A DNA stretch of 64,000 nucleotides from Halorubrum sp. Atlit-26R (GTDB lineage: Archaea; Halobacteriota; Halobacteria; Halobacteriales; Haloferacaceae): NCBI RefSeq assembly GCF_003666015.1, contig NZ_QPLT01000008.1, forward strand, positions 117,152 through 181,151, read 5' to 3'. The position numbers and the translations under genes are program-made. Positions 14,851-23,601 of this stretch are shown piece by piece. The notes under the pieces were generated by a model, which did no database searches, was not told the DNA's origin, and saw nothing but the letters and a program-made list of their open reading frames with translations. Positions within the stretch are counted from its first letter, which is position 1. The number at the start of each line of letters is the position of its first letter.

Positions 14851-14887
14851 TCATGCCGAAGCACCGTTTGGTCTACTCTGCTCATAT

Positions 14888-14918
14888 CCATACTGTAATT
14901 TATGGAAAATAGTTAAGT
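14888..14918 (+). promoter_or_regulatory. element promoter copy 7
   Basis: CCATACT 14888-14894, eight bases, TGGAAAA at 14903 and TTAAGT. TGG lies 39 bases before ATG 14942, so the message should be leaderless. Confidence 0.8.
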
Positions 14919-14941
14919 AGGTCAGGGGCGACGGATCAGAT

Positions 14942-16252
14942 ATGAGTGCTAATCGGACTCGAACCCCCTCACTTGCGGAGTTACAGACATGGGGGCGCGC
15001 AGAGTTTGAACAGTACGAGCCGTGTTTGTACCACGGGAGCGTGTCGCCCAAGCGCGTGATCAGGACGATCATCAGGGCAGCGAACCGAGAGCTCTCGTGG
15101 CGGGGCGAACAGAACGCCAACAGCCTTCGCGACTTCTGGTACAACCCGACTAAGCCGCTCTTGGAGTCCGCGTTCCCCGACAAGCTCGCAGACGAGAGCT
15201 TCGATTTTGTTCGGCGGATGAGCCAGTACCTATCCGAAACGTTGAGCGATATGGTACAGGACGGCGCGGTCACCTACCGTGAACTCAACATCCTCGACGA
15301 GTCCCGCGAGCGGCGGTTAAATCTTGACTCCATAGAGGACGACAAGATCCTATTCGTGGAGAAGGAGGCCGCATACCGGAAGTTGCGGCCGCTTGAGGAG
15401 GTCTACGAGTTATCGATCGTCTCCGGCAGCGGATGGCAGGCAACCGCGCTCATCGAAGACCTCGCCTACGAACTGGATAGTGGCACGGACTACACGATCT
15501 ACATCCTGACTGACTACGACCCGACAGGGTGGAGCATCGGCAAGGACTTCTACGAACGGTCTCATCGCCTCGGTGTCGGTATCAACGAGGTCAAGCGGAT
15601 CGGCATCTCACCGGAGCAGCTTGACGAGGAGACGGTCGAGAAACAGAAGTTCTCCCCGCCGATCAACTCCGACCGCGACAGGGAGTGGCTGGATGAACGC
15701 GGTATCTACGGCCGGTACGGGCTTGAGATCGAGGCCATCGGGGACCTCAATCGGAAGGGCGAGGCCCTTCGTGAGATGATCGTCGACGAGCTTCGCGACG
15801 AGATCGACGTCCGCGGCCGACAGGAGCGGGACGTGAGCCGGGCACTCGCCGGAAGCGCCCAGACCGTGAGCGAGCAGGTCTTTCGGACCATGACGGCCGA
15901 GTTTAAGACCGCGCTCGCCAGCGAGATTCGGTCGATTCTCGCTGAGATGGACGGCGTCGAGACCATCAGCTACGACGAGCAGGCGGACAAGTTCAGCGCG
16001 TGGGCCGATCTTGATGCGGCAGAGAGCGACGACAGCACACTCCCACGGCCGTACCACGAAGATGCGCTCCACAACGGAGCTATTTCGGGCGACGTACCGC
16101 AGCCGGATAGTGAACGGACGCTCGATGCGGTACTCTCCGAACTCGATACCCGGATCGAAAATGGCGAGATCGAACTTGAGGCACTTCTGTCGCGGATCGA
16201 GGACCGTGTTGAGCGGACCACCTTCGAGGCCGGTACTGTCCTTGATTCCTGA
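14942..16252 (+). CDS. stand-alone topoisomerase VI A/Spo11-like protein (Mini-A type)
   Basis: Topoisomerase VI A makes double-strand DNA breaks through a tyrosine in a winged-helix domain and a TOPRIM metal site. Here SLRDFWYNP (Tyr67) fits the tyrosine motif, ILFVEKEAAY gives the TOPRIM Glu140 and ILTDYDPTGWSIG gives Asp191 and Asp193. The C-terminal 190 residues are helical and acidic. No topo VI B or GHKL ATPase gene lies in the window, which matches the Mini-A class described from mobile elements. A DNA-nicking, recombination or replication role is possible. It is the single gene of its operon. Confidence 0.75.
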   Translation: MSANRTRTPSLAELQTWGRAEFEQYEPCLYHGSVSPKRVIRTIIRAANRELSWRGEQNANSLRDFWYNPTKPLLESAFPDKLADESFDFVRRMSQYLSETLSDMVQDGAVTYRELNILDESRERRLNLDSIEDDKILFVEKEAAYRKLRPLEEVYELSIVSGSGWQATALIEDLAYELDSGTDYTIYILTDYDPTGWSIGKDFYERSHRLGVGINEVKRIGISPEQLDEETVEKQKFSPPINSDRDREWLDERGIYGRYGLEIEAIGDLNRKGEALREMIVDELRDEIDVRGRQERDVSRALAGSAQTVSEQVFRTMTAEFKTALASEIRSILAEMDGVETISYDEQADKFSAWADLDAAESDDSTLPRPYHEDALHNGAISGDVPQPDSERTLDAVLSELDTRIENGEIELEALLSRIEDRVERTTFEAGTVLDS

Positions 16253-16280
16253 TAGGGCCCAAGTCGACAACTCTCCATTA

Positions 16281-16312
16281 CCATACCTTGAATAATGGAA
16301 AACTGTTAAGTA
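16281..16312 (+). promoter_or_regulatory. element promoter copy 8
   Basis: CCATACC 16281-16287, eight bases, TGGAAAA at 16296 and TTAAGT. TGG is 42 bases before ATG 16338, the start of a 25-codon ORF ahead of the lipoprotein and subtilase genes. Confidence 0.75.
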
Positions 16313-16337
16313 TCCCCGGCCCTATCTCTCAACTGTA

Positions 16338-16415
16338 ATGGAGAAAGCAACGAAGGGGAACCCGGCTTATTTCAAGGTCGGCCCTTACGGAATAGCCACA
16401 CAACACCGGCCCTGA
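16338..16415 (+). CDS. 25-residue leader ORF
   Basis: ATG 16338 is placed exactly where promoter copy 8 predicts the message start, and a TGA ends it 15 bases before the lipoprotein gene. The peptide is basic and aromatic with no family. It may be a real microprotein or a leader peptide that tunes the following genes. Confidence 0.4.
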   Translation: MEKATKGNPAYFKVGPYGIATQHRP

Positions 16416-16430
16416 CCCGGCCATCCCAAA

Positions 16431-16913
16431 ATGACGGACGAGCAGATACCGACCACGAGCAGACGCCGCATTCTCGCGGCGACCCCGCTACTCCTTGCGG
16501 GGTGTACCAGTCGACCAGATACCAGTACCTCAATGGACGCAACTAACGATTCCACAGCTGACTCCGACTACGACGGTGTCGATCGCCCGGAACAGTCCGG
16601 CCCGAACCAGCCCGCGGACGACGTGATGGACGACGACGTGTACGCCATCGCGACCGCCGACGATCCCGAAGCGGTCGCCACCGAGAAAGGTAGCCCGACA
16701 GCCGAGGAGGGCTTACTCGTCGTGGCTCATCTGACCGTCGAGGAGGCGACCGAAGCCGGCGCACCGGCTGAGTTTGCCCGTGTCGCCGTGACGGTCGAGA
16801 ACCGTGTCGAGGGTGTCGTTCCGTTCGACCAGCTCACCGAGCTCGCCGCCGATGAGACGGTCGAACGTCTTGCGACCGCTCGGGTCACCACTCAGGAGGT
16901 GATCGACCCATGA
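16431..16913 (+). CDS. Tat lipoprotein with subtilase-prodomain-like module
   Basis: The N-terminus TSRRRILAATPLLLAGC has twin arginines and a lipobox Cys25, so it is exported and lipid-anchored. An Asp/Thr linker follows. Residues about 95-160 (GLLVVAHLTVEE, FARVAVTVENRVEGVVP, LTELAADETVERLA) share the strand-helix order of the prodomain in the next protein (VNGEVEATVSRERVSALADDARVERV). It overlaps the subtilase gene by ATGA. It probably acts as an external inhibitor or folding partner of that protease. Confidence 0.65.
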   Translation: MTDEQIPTTSRRRILAATPLLLAGCTSRPDTSTSMDATNDSTADSDYDGVDRPEQSGPNQPADDVMDDDVYAIATADDPEAVATEKGSPTAEEGLLVVAHLTVEEATEAGAPAEFARVAVTVENRVEGVVPFDQLTELAADETVERLATARVTTQEVIDP

Positions 16914-19900
16914 ACAAGAACGCGCTTTTCGCGGTCACGCTGGCGGTTCTCGTTGCCGCCGCCACGGTATCGGGCGGCGCGGCGGTCGCCGTCGACGGCG
17001 CCGCCGCCTCCGTCAACACCGACGGCGACGTGGCTCTCAACACGACGAACACGACGGACACGACGGACGCGACGAACGCGACGAACGCGACGGACGCGAC
17101 GAACGCGACGGACGCGACGGACGCGACGGACGCGACGAACGCGACGAACACGACGGACGCGACGGACGCGACGGACGCGACGGACGCGACGAACGCGACG
17201 AACACGACGGACGCGACGAACGCGACGAACACGACGGACGCTACCGGCGAGAACACGTCGAGCAGCGAACCGACAGGGCCGGTACGGGAACCCCCGGACC
17301 CGCCAGCGAAACAGGCTCCTGAGAACATCGGGCCGGAACTCCACACTACCCTGTCGAGTGATTCGGAAGGCGGAGAAAGCGGTCAGACCACGCAGCAGGC
17401 CGTTAGCGATGAAGGGCTGTTCGTAACCGTCGTCCCCGCGGGCGGAACCGGACAGGCGGCCGCAGCAGCGAACCAGTACGGCTCTGTCTCGCAGATCGTC
17501 AACGGCGAGGTGGAGGCGACTGTCTCCCGTGAGCGCGTCTCCGCGCTCGCGGACGACGCCCGTGTTGAAAGAGTCCGCTACCCCAAGTTCACCGAGCAGA
17601 CGGACCTGTTGAACGGGACGAAGACGATCGGCGGGCAGTACCTCCGTGACGTGAACAAGACGGGCGAGACCGTCCGCGTCGCGGTCATCGACCATGCGTT
17701 TGACCCGACCTACGAGCCGATCGCAGACAATGTCGTAGAGACCGTCGCGTACACGAACGGTGGGATCACAGGCGACGGAGACACGACCCACGGCGACGCA
17801 AGTGCCGAGATCGTCACGAACGTCGCCCCGAACGTCGAACTTGTACTCTACTCGGCTAAGACGATCAACGCGAACGTTCAGGCGGCGAAGAACATCAGCA
17901 AGCGCGACGATATAGACGTGGTTTCCATGTCGCTCGGTGTGAGTGGTGGCGGCCTGCCACTCGATGGGTCGGATGAGTGGTCGCAGTCGGTCAGTAGTTC
18001 GGTCAACAACGGCACCGTGTGGGCGATTTCAGCGGGGAACTCCGGCCGTGGGACCAAGCACTACTCGTCGGCCTACAACAACAGTCAGTTCAGCGACCGC
18101 CATACCTTCGGAGCGAAGGACACGCCGGCAGACCTCACCGCTGTTTCCCCACAGAACGGCGAGATTAGCGGGTTAGTCCAGTGGAACGAGTGGCCGGACC
18201 GGACCAACGAGTTTACGCTCGCGCTGTATGAAGACGCGAACTCTAACGGGACGTACACACAGGCGACTGATCTTAGCGGGAACCCCCACGTCGCAACCCC
18301 GAGCTTTGACGGGTCCCCTACCATCCCCTTCTCGTTCGCGGAAAATGTCAGCAACGACGGGAACTACGCCGTTGCGATCTTCGATTACGGCGATTCGGGG
18401 AGCTCAAATCCGGATATTCGGTTCAACGCGTACTTGGACTACGGGGCGTTCACCGAGCATCCCACCCGGAGCTACACGATTACGCCCCCGGCGACAGACG
18501 CCGAGGTACTGACGGTCGGTGCGGCTGACGCAGACGACCCGCGGAGTAACAAGCAGCTTCGATCGTACAGCAGTCGTGGGCCGACGGTTGACGGTCGCTC
18601 CGGCATCGACCTGATCGCTCCTGATGGGGTAGACGCAGGGGATTACTCGGCGCTCGCAAGTGGCTTCGAGGGAACGTCGGCCGCGGCCCCGCACGTCGCC
18701 GGCGTTGCCGCGCTTGTTCACGCTGATCTTGAACCGGGCTTCAACCCCGACCCCACGGTGAGCAACATCGAGTCGCGGATCACTGGACAGGCGTTCGCGA
18801 TGGACGGCGCGCAGAACCAGATCGGGGCCGGGCATCTTGACGCAAAGAGCGCGACGCTCCCACAGAGCGTCACACAGGGGAGTGCCCCGTCGCTCGTGAC
18901 CAGCCGAAATGAATCGTCGGTGTCCGTGTCGGTTGACCTCCGCTCGCCGCCGCCGGCCGGTTCGACCCTCAAATTCGCGGCCGTCAACAGTAGTGAGTCA
19001 GTCCAGATCATCGACAGCGTCGCCACGCAGACAGACAAGACCACCTACAACGGATCGCTTGATTTCGCCGGCCAACCCGACGTAGCCTACAACTACACCG
19101 CGCAGGTCATCGACGACACCGGAGAGGGCTCACCGCGAGCCGCGATAGTCGAGACGATCACGGCGAACACCGAGCGCCCTGACGGAGTCGTGACCGCCGG
19201 GGACACCGGGACGCTCAACACGTCGACGGCCAGCGGAGTGGCCGTCCAAGTCCGGTTCAACAAGACGATGAACACGAGTGCGGCGCCCACCGTTCAGGTG
19301 GAAGGACTCAGCGAGTCCTACCCCGTCTCGGAGACGGACGGGTGGGTGAACGCGACCACCTACGAGGGGCAGTATAGCATCCCCAAGGGCGAGGAGGGGG
19401 CCGCCGAGATCAACGTCACGGCGGCGACCGACGAAGTCGGGAACCCGATCAACGAGACCGACTCGGAGACGGTTCAGGTAGACACGGACGCCCCCGAGGT
19501 CGTCGCACTTGATGCGGAGATCGGGCTTCGGGAGACCAACGTGACACTCACGACCGACCAGCAGCCCGAGGCCGTTGACCTGAGCGTCGATGGTCCCGAT
19601 GCCGATACGCTCACGCTCGCGGACAACCTAACGCTCGCCGGCACTCAGGAGGGCAACTACACCTACGAGACGACGTACAACACGTCGAACGGTGGCGACT
19701 ACACGGTTGAGGTGGCGACGCTCACCGACGACGCCGGGAACGACGGCGCGGACGGAGAGAGCGCCGAGACGTTCATCGCAGAGGAAGACAAAGGCACGCT
19801 CACCGGCACGGTCACCGGGCAGGCAACCGGCGCCGCCCTGTCGAACGTCACCGTCGAGTTGACGCCGGCGAACGACGATACGGCGACACCGGAACAGGCG

Positions 19901-21799
19901 ACCGTCTACGAGAACGGAACCTACGAACTCCGCACGAGCACGGGCAAGTACGACGTGTCCGTGACCCACAACGAGAGCGACTACAACGCCAACACGACGA
20001 CCGGCGTCATCGATCTCGCAGTCACGAACACGACGAACGTGACGCTGGACCCGAAGCCGGCATCGCTCACAGGGAGCGTTGATCCGGCTGACGGTGCTGA
20101 TGTTTCCTTCGAGGGGACGGCTGTCACCGTCACCGACTCCGATGGAAACACAGTCGCGTCAACGTCGCTGGATACGAACCACGAGTTTAGCGTCGCAGAG
20201 CTCTCGCCGGGAACGTACACGGTCACAGCGAACCCGACCGACTACGAAACGGTCACGCGGAAGATCACGCCGGCTGCGAACGAGTCTCTGTCCGTGAGCG
20301 AACAGGCAGCGACGATCCCAGCAGAGGCGACTGGGACGGTGGTCGACAACGTGAGCGACGGTGCTCCGTTCACGGCGACAGTTGAGGCGGTGAACAACGA
20401 GACGGGGACAGTCGAAACCCACACGGAAGTCGGGTCCTCCGGCGGCTACACCCTCACGTTTGGGCCGGGGAAGTACGACCTCCGTGCGGTCGGCCCGATG
20501 TACGAGCCGAACGCAACGACCGTGTCGACGGCGTCTGACGGGTCCGTGGCGACGGACTTCTCGCTTGAACGTGTGCCCGAGTACGCGATCGCGGATAGCG
20601 TCACGGTCCCGTCGAGTGCCGAAGTAGGCGACGAGGTGACCCTTGAGGCAACAGTCGTGAGTGCGGGTGCGAACGCGACGAACGTGACCGCCGCGTTCAG
20701 CGTCGACGGGTCAGAGGTTGCTACCAGCGAAGTAACCGACCTGTCGCCGGGCCAGTCAGAGACCGTTTCGGCTACGTACACGGTGCCGGAGTCGGCAGCC
20801 GATTCGACGGTCTCCGTAAGCATGGCGACGAGGGATTCGACAACAAGCGCGAAGGAGATCGACGTGGCCGCACTCCCCGACGACGGTGGAAACAGCGGGT
20901 CCACCGGAGGCAGCGGTGGCGGCGGTGGCGGCGGAGGCGGCGGTGGCGGCGGAGGCGGCGGTGGCGGCGGAGGCGGCGGTGGCGGCGGAGGCGGCGGTGG
21001 CGGCGGAGGCGGCGGTGGCGGCGGAGGCGGCGGTGGCGGTGCTGCCCCGGCTCCGCCGCAGCCGCAGCCACCGATGCCGGACGAGTCGAACGAAACGGAA
21101 ACTAACGAGAGTGAGAACACGCCGCTCCCCGAGGAAGCCGCAGTCGAGTCGGTTGAGTCGGGAACGGCGACGTTCGATGATGTGGAGTCGGTCAACACGA
21201 TCACGTTCGAGGAGAGCGTCGACGCGAACGTGTCCGTGGCCCCGGAGATGCCGGACGAGTCGGAAGTGCCGGTCGGTAACGACGTAGTGACGGGTATCTC
21301 GGCGGAGACAGACGGAGAGACCAGCGGTGTCGAGCGCGAGGTCGTGTTCACGGTCGCGAAGTCCGACGTGGACGCGGATGCGCTTGTGGTCGCTCACGAG
21401 TCCGACAACGGGGAGTGGTCCGGACTTGAGACGAGTGTGACCGACGCCGGGGACGTGTACGAGGTGTCCGCGACCGCGGATTCGTTCTCTCGGTTCGTGG
21501 TCGTGGAAGCCGCCTCTGACTCCGAGAACGCAGCAGCCGTCACCAACGACACAGACGGGACCGAGCCGGACAACGGGAGCAACGGGTCGGGGGAGAACTC
21601 GGACGACTCTACGGGCAACTCCGACTCAGGAAACGGCGACAACGGAGACAGTCAGGACGCTGAGGACAGCAACGAAACGGATGGTGAAGACGACGCCGTT
21701 CCTGTTGGTGCGACCAACGAGGGCACTCCCGGCTTCGGCGTCGTGGTGACTCTCACGGCACTCCTGTCGGCGGTCGTGGCAGCCCGCGTCCGGTCGTAA
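16910..21799 (+). CDS. giant surface subtilase with PGF-CTERM anchor
   Basis: A 1629-residue exported S8-family protease. It has a signal peptide (residues 1-27), a Thr/Asn/Asp/Ala repeat with many N-glycosylation sites (about 44-115) and a prodomain (about 160-230). The catalytic triad is Asp261 (VAVIDHAF), His294 (DTTHGDAS) and Ser590 (GTSAAAPH), with the oxyanion Asn in ISAGNSG. Four or more Ig-like or carboxypeptidase-regulatory-like beta domains span about 650-1320. A polyglycine run (about 1337-1377) follows, then a PGF-pre-PGF-like region and a terminal GTPGFG plus hydrophobic helix. Archaeosortase ArtA normally processes that end and lipidates it. It may process or present pili. Confidence 0.8.
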   Translation: MNKNALFAVTLAVLVAAATVSGGAAVAVDGAAASVNTDGDVALNTTNTTDTTDATNATNATDATNATDATDATDATNATNTTDATDATDATDATNATNTTDATNATNTTDATGENTSSSEPTGPVREPPDPPAKQAPENIGPELHTTLSSDSEGGESGQTTQQAVSDEGLFVTVVPAGGTGQAAAAANQYGSVSQIVNGEVEATVSRERVSALADDARVERVRYPKFTEQTDLLNGTKTIGGQYLRDVNKTGETVRVAVIDHAFDPTYEPIADNVVETVAYTNGGITGDGDTTHGDASAEIVTNVAPNVELVLYSAKTINANVQAAKNISKRDDIDVVSMSLGVSGGGLPLDGSDEWSQSVSSSVNNGTVWAISAGNSGRGTKHYSSAYNNSQFSDRHTFGAKDTPADLTAVSPQNGEISGLVQWNEWPDRTNEFTLALYEDANSNGTYTQATDLSGNPHVATPSFDGSPTIPFSFAENVSNDGNYAVAIFDYGDSGSSNPDIRFNAYLDYGAFTEHPTRSYTITPPATDAEVLTVGAADADDPRSNKQLRSYSSRGPTVDGRSGIDLIAPDGVDAGDYSALASGFEGTSAAAPHVAGVAALVHADLEPGFNPDPTVSNIESRITGQAFAMDGAQNQIGAGHLDAKSATLPQSVTQGSAPSLVTSRNESSVSVSVDLRSPPPAGSTLKFAAVNSSESVQIIDSVATQTDKTTYNGSLDFAGQPDVAYNYTAQVIDDTGEGSPRAAIVETITANTERPDGVVTAGDTGTLNTSTASGVAVQVRFNKTMNTSAAPTVQVEGLSESYPVSETDGWVNATTYEGQYSIPKGEEGAAEINVTAATDEVGNPINETDSETVQVDTDAPEVVALDAEIGLRETNVTLTTDQQPEAVDLSVDGPDADTLTLADNLTLAGTQEGNYTYETTYNTSNGGDYTVEVATLTDDAGNDGADGESAETFIAEEDKGTLTGTVTGQATGAALSNVTVELTPANDDTATPEQATVYENGTYELRTSTGKYDVSVTHNESDYNANTTTGVIDLAVTNTTNVTLDPKPASLTGSVDPADGADVSFEGTAVTVTDSDGNTVASTSLDTNHEFSVAELSPGTYTVTANPTDYETVTRKITPAANESLSVSEQAATIPAEATGTVVDNVSDGAPFTATVEAVNNETGTVETHTEVGSSGGYTLTFGPGKYDLRAVGPMYEPNATTVSTASDGSVATDFSLERVPEYAIADSVTVPSSAEVGDEVTLEATVVSAGANATNVTAAFSVDGSEVATSEVTDLSPGQSETVSATYTVPESAADSTVSVSMATRDSTTSAKEIDVAALPDDGGNSGSTGGSGGGGGGGGGGGGGGGGGGGGGGGGGGGGGGGGGGGGGGGGGGAAPAPPQPQPPMPDESNETETNESENTPLPEEAAVESVESGTATFDDVESVNTITFEESVDANVSVAPEMPDESEVPVGNDVVTGISAETDGETSGVEREVVFTVAKSDVDADALVVAHESDNGEWSGLETSVTDAGDVYEVSATADSFSRFVVVEAASDSENAAAVTNDTDGTEPDNGSNGSGENSDDSTGNSDSGNGDNGDSQDAEDSNETDGEDDAVPVGATNEGTPGFGVVVTLTALLSAVVAARVRS
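17040..17242 (+). repeat. 9-base tandem repeat coding for TNATDA units
   Basis: ACGAACGCG and ACGGACGCG units alternate about 22 times in frame with the subtilase. They encode Thr-Asn-Ala and Thr-Asp-Ala triplets, each Asn-Ala-Thr being an N-glycosylation sequon. The array should vary in copy number through slippage. Confidence 0.85.
20925..21040 (+). repeat. 18-base tandem repeat coding for polyglycine
   Basis: GGCGGTGGCGGCGGAGGC repeats about six times in frame, encoding a pure glycine hinge between the last beta domain and the C-terminal anchor region. Perfect repetition at the DNA level means recent expansion or an unstable count. Confidence 0.85.
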
Positions 21800-21813
21800 C
21801 CCCTCCCCCGGCC

Positions 21814-21905
21814 TTTAGATATATATACGGCCAGCAGAAACGTGGTAGTAGGTGGTGACTCCCGAATCGCCATCATACACGTTTCGCGCTGTCACCACCT
21901 TTTCC
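21814..21905 (+). terminator. hairpin after the subtilase, possibly a small RNA
   Basis: AGGTGGTGAC (21850-21859) is perfectly complementary to GTCACCACCT (21891-21900), with a 31-base loop and TTT after it. TTTAGATATATATA at 21814-21827 is a good TATA box 25-30 bases before the stem. This could be a terminator or a short RNA with its own promoter. Confidence 0.45.
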
Positions 21906-22003
21906 GTGTGCGGTGTTCCGTTGAGCCCTTAGCACGTCGCTCCGTTCTCTCCCGGTCCGCGCGGTGATTTAAGTACGATACCAGTCAAAGTGCGATCGTA
22001 GCA

Positions 22004-22966
22004 ATGGGAAACATCGTGTATGATGGCACGCCCGAGGGTATTGAGCGCGAAAGGGAGTTGATCACCGAACTCGGCGGTGATCCCGATGAGAACCATCCGT
22101 TCGAGGCGGAGACAGACGAGATGCGGGATATTCCGGAGCAGCTGTACGTCGTCCATGACCCCGACATTCTCGGGTGGATCAAGCAGAACGTCCACAAGAA
22201 GCCGCTGCTGTTGGTGTCTCCTGTCGGGACCGGAAAAACCACGCTCTCGAACATCTGTGAGCGGGAGTTTCCGGCGGACAAATTCTTTATCACGTCGCTC
22301 CGCGGCGACAACAACCGCACGACGAAGCGCCAGTTGTGCGAGCACATCCTGAAACAAGCAATAGAGGAGGGGTACGAGATAGACGAAAGCCGCTACGGGC
22401 CGATCCGCGACGGGATTCCCCACGCGACTACCGAAGCGGAGGAGGCCCTACACCGGTTTATCAACGAGCTTCAGTCCGAGGGGCGCCGGCTCCTGTTTTT
22501 CGCAGATCAGATCGAGAACTACAATCCCGACCTGTTCGACGTGCTTCAGACACTCGTCGACAAGGGCGCTGGCGTTCTGATCACCGGGACTCCCGACGGT
22601 CGCGATCACCTCAGAGAAGCCGACGGGACTGACTCAGACGATCAGGCGCTCTACGACCGTGTGGAAGAGTACCCGCGGCCGTTCCACCCCTTCTCCGAGC
22701 AGCACATCAAGCAGTTCTTTGGCAAGGCATTCGCCTACGCCAGCGGAGGAGAGCTCTCCGAGAGCGAGGGACAGAGGTTCCTCTCGGACGAAGCGGTGGA
22801 ATACATCCGCGAGATCACCGAAGGGCACCCGAGGAACGTCCGGCAGGTCGGACAAGACGTGTTCGCTGCCGTCGCAACCAAGTACGCGGAGGGGACTCCC
22901 CTTGACGAGATCGAACTGACGGCGGCCGACGTCGACGACGCCACGGTCCAGACGCCTGACCAGTAA
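22004..22966 (+). CDS. AAA+ ATPase of the TniB/ExeA/ORC-like type
   Basis: It has a Walker A at residues 73-80 (PVGTGKTT), a Walker B strand near 163-168 (LLFFAD), a sensor-like GVLITGTPDG and a C-terminal GHPRNVRQVGQDVF helix. This is the arrangement of TniB, ExeA and Cdc6-like AAA+ proteins that load or signal to partner proteins. GATTTAAGTA is a TATA box near 21967. It sits at the head of the pilus genes, between the subtilase and the pilins, so it may control assembly instead of replication. Length 320. Confidence 0.65.
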   Translation: MGNIVYDGTPEGIERERELITELGGDPDENHPFEAETDEMRDIPEQLYVVHDPDILGWIKQNVHKKPLLLVSPVGTGKTTLSNICEREFPADKFFITSLRGDNNRTTKRQLCEHILKQAIEEGYEIDESRYGPIRDGIPHATTEAEEALHRFINELQSEGRRLLFFADQIENYNPDLFDVLQTLVDKGAGVLITGTPDGRDHLREADGTDSDDQALYDRVEEYPRPFHPFSEQHIKQFFGKAFAYASGGELSESEGQRFLSDEAVEYIREITEGHPRNVRQVGQDVFAAVATKYAEGTPLDEIELTAADVDDATVQTPDQ

Positions 22967-23118
22967 CCGCCGCCCCGTTTTTTGAAACTCCGCAGTCCGA
23001 CGGTCCCGGGTGCCGTGTGGGTATATCTCACCCCAGCAAAGGCACAAATTTTAATAAAAACGGCCACGCTGTTTCGAGTTAACCAGAGGACTCGGCTGAC
23101 CCCCGGGTCGCTGTGGTA

Positions 23119-23133
23119 AGCAGATACCGACCA
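23119..23133 (+). repeat. 15-base leader repeat copy A
   Basis: AGCAGATACCGACCA, 2 bases before the pilin ATG at 23136. The same 15 bases recur at 25608-25622 before the PilB-type gene and at 16441-16455 inside the lipoprotein gene. Confidence 0.6.
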
Positions 23134-23135
23134 AT

Positions 23136-23576
23136 ATGAGCAAACGCGACAAGATAGCCAAGACTGTATCGATATTCGAGGACGAGCGGGCGCTTAGTGA
23201 GATCGCTGCGGTGATCTTGCTAATCGTGGTCGTCATCGGGTCCGTGGGCGGCGTCGCCGCCGCCATCGGCGGTCTCGGTGGGCAACTCTCCACCCCGCCG
23301 GGCGGCAACATCCAAGCAGACCAGCAGGGAACGGAGGTCGTTCTCACGGTCAAGAGCCTTGACGACGGTGTCTCGGCGCTCACCGTTCGGGGAGACATTC
23401 CCACGGATGCTGAGTTCGAGTCTACGGAGAACAAGACTGTTCCCGACGTTCAGACCGGCGACGTTGTGACCGTCACTGGTGTTGAGAAAGGCAACCAGTT
23501 CACCGTTGTGGCACTCGACGGTGAGGGGTCAGAGAACACGATCCAGACGATCGAGGTCGGTCCGACCGGCTCCTAA
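23136..23576 (+). CDS. archaeal type IV pilin
   Basis: The N-terminus has the class III signal of archaeal pilins: charged residues, DERALSEIAAVILLIVVVIGS with a hydrophobic helix beginning near residue 22 that would pack in the filament core. A beta-rich head (VEVVLTVKS type strands, SALTVRGDIP) follows. Length 146 and the single helix match the haloarchaeal pilin family with DUF1628-like N-termini. Upstream is TTTTAATAAAA as a TATA box near 23050. It is the probable major subunit of the 23-33 kb pilus. Confidence 0.75.
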   Translation: MSKRDKIAKTVSIFEDERALSEIAAVILLIVVVIGSVGGVAAAIGGLGGQLSTPPGGNIQADQQGTEVVLTVKSLDDGVSALTVRGDIPTDAEFESTENKTVPDVQTGDVVTVTGVEKGNQFTVVALDGEGSENTIQTIEVGPTGS

Positions 23577-23601
23577 CACACTTAAGAAGGCGCTTTTAGA
23601 C

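Noticed and set aside
17040..17242. Possible CRISPR-like or minisatellite non-coding array
   Set aside because: The 9-base units are in frame with the subtilase and encode Thr/Asn/Asp/Ala glycosylation sequons, without unique spacers.
16892..17791. Long minus-strand open frame with Arg-Val repeats
   Set aside because: It is the shadow of the repeat-bearing subtilase; its own sequence is low-complexity Arg/Val.
20446..21351. Minus-strand frame with a polyproline run
   Set aside because: It is the complement of the glycine-coding repeat of the subtilase and has no start context or domain.
22004..22966. Orc1/Cdc6 replication initiator
   Set aside because: P-loop and AAA+ core are present, but the winged-helix C-terminal domain typical of Orc1/Cdc6 was not recognised, so it is left as a general AAA+ ATPase.
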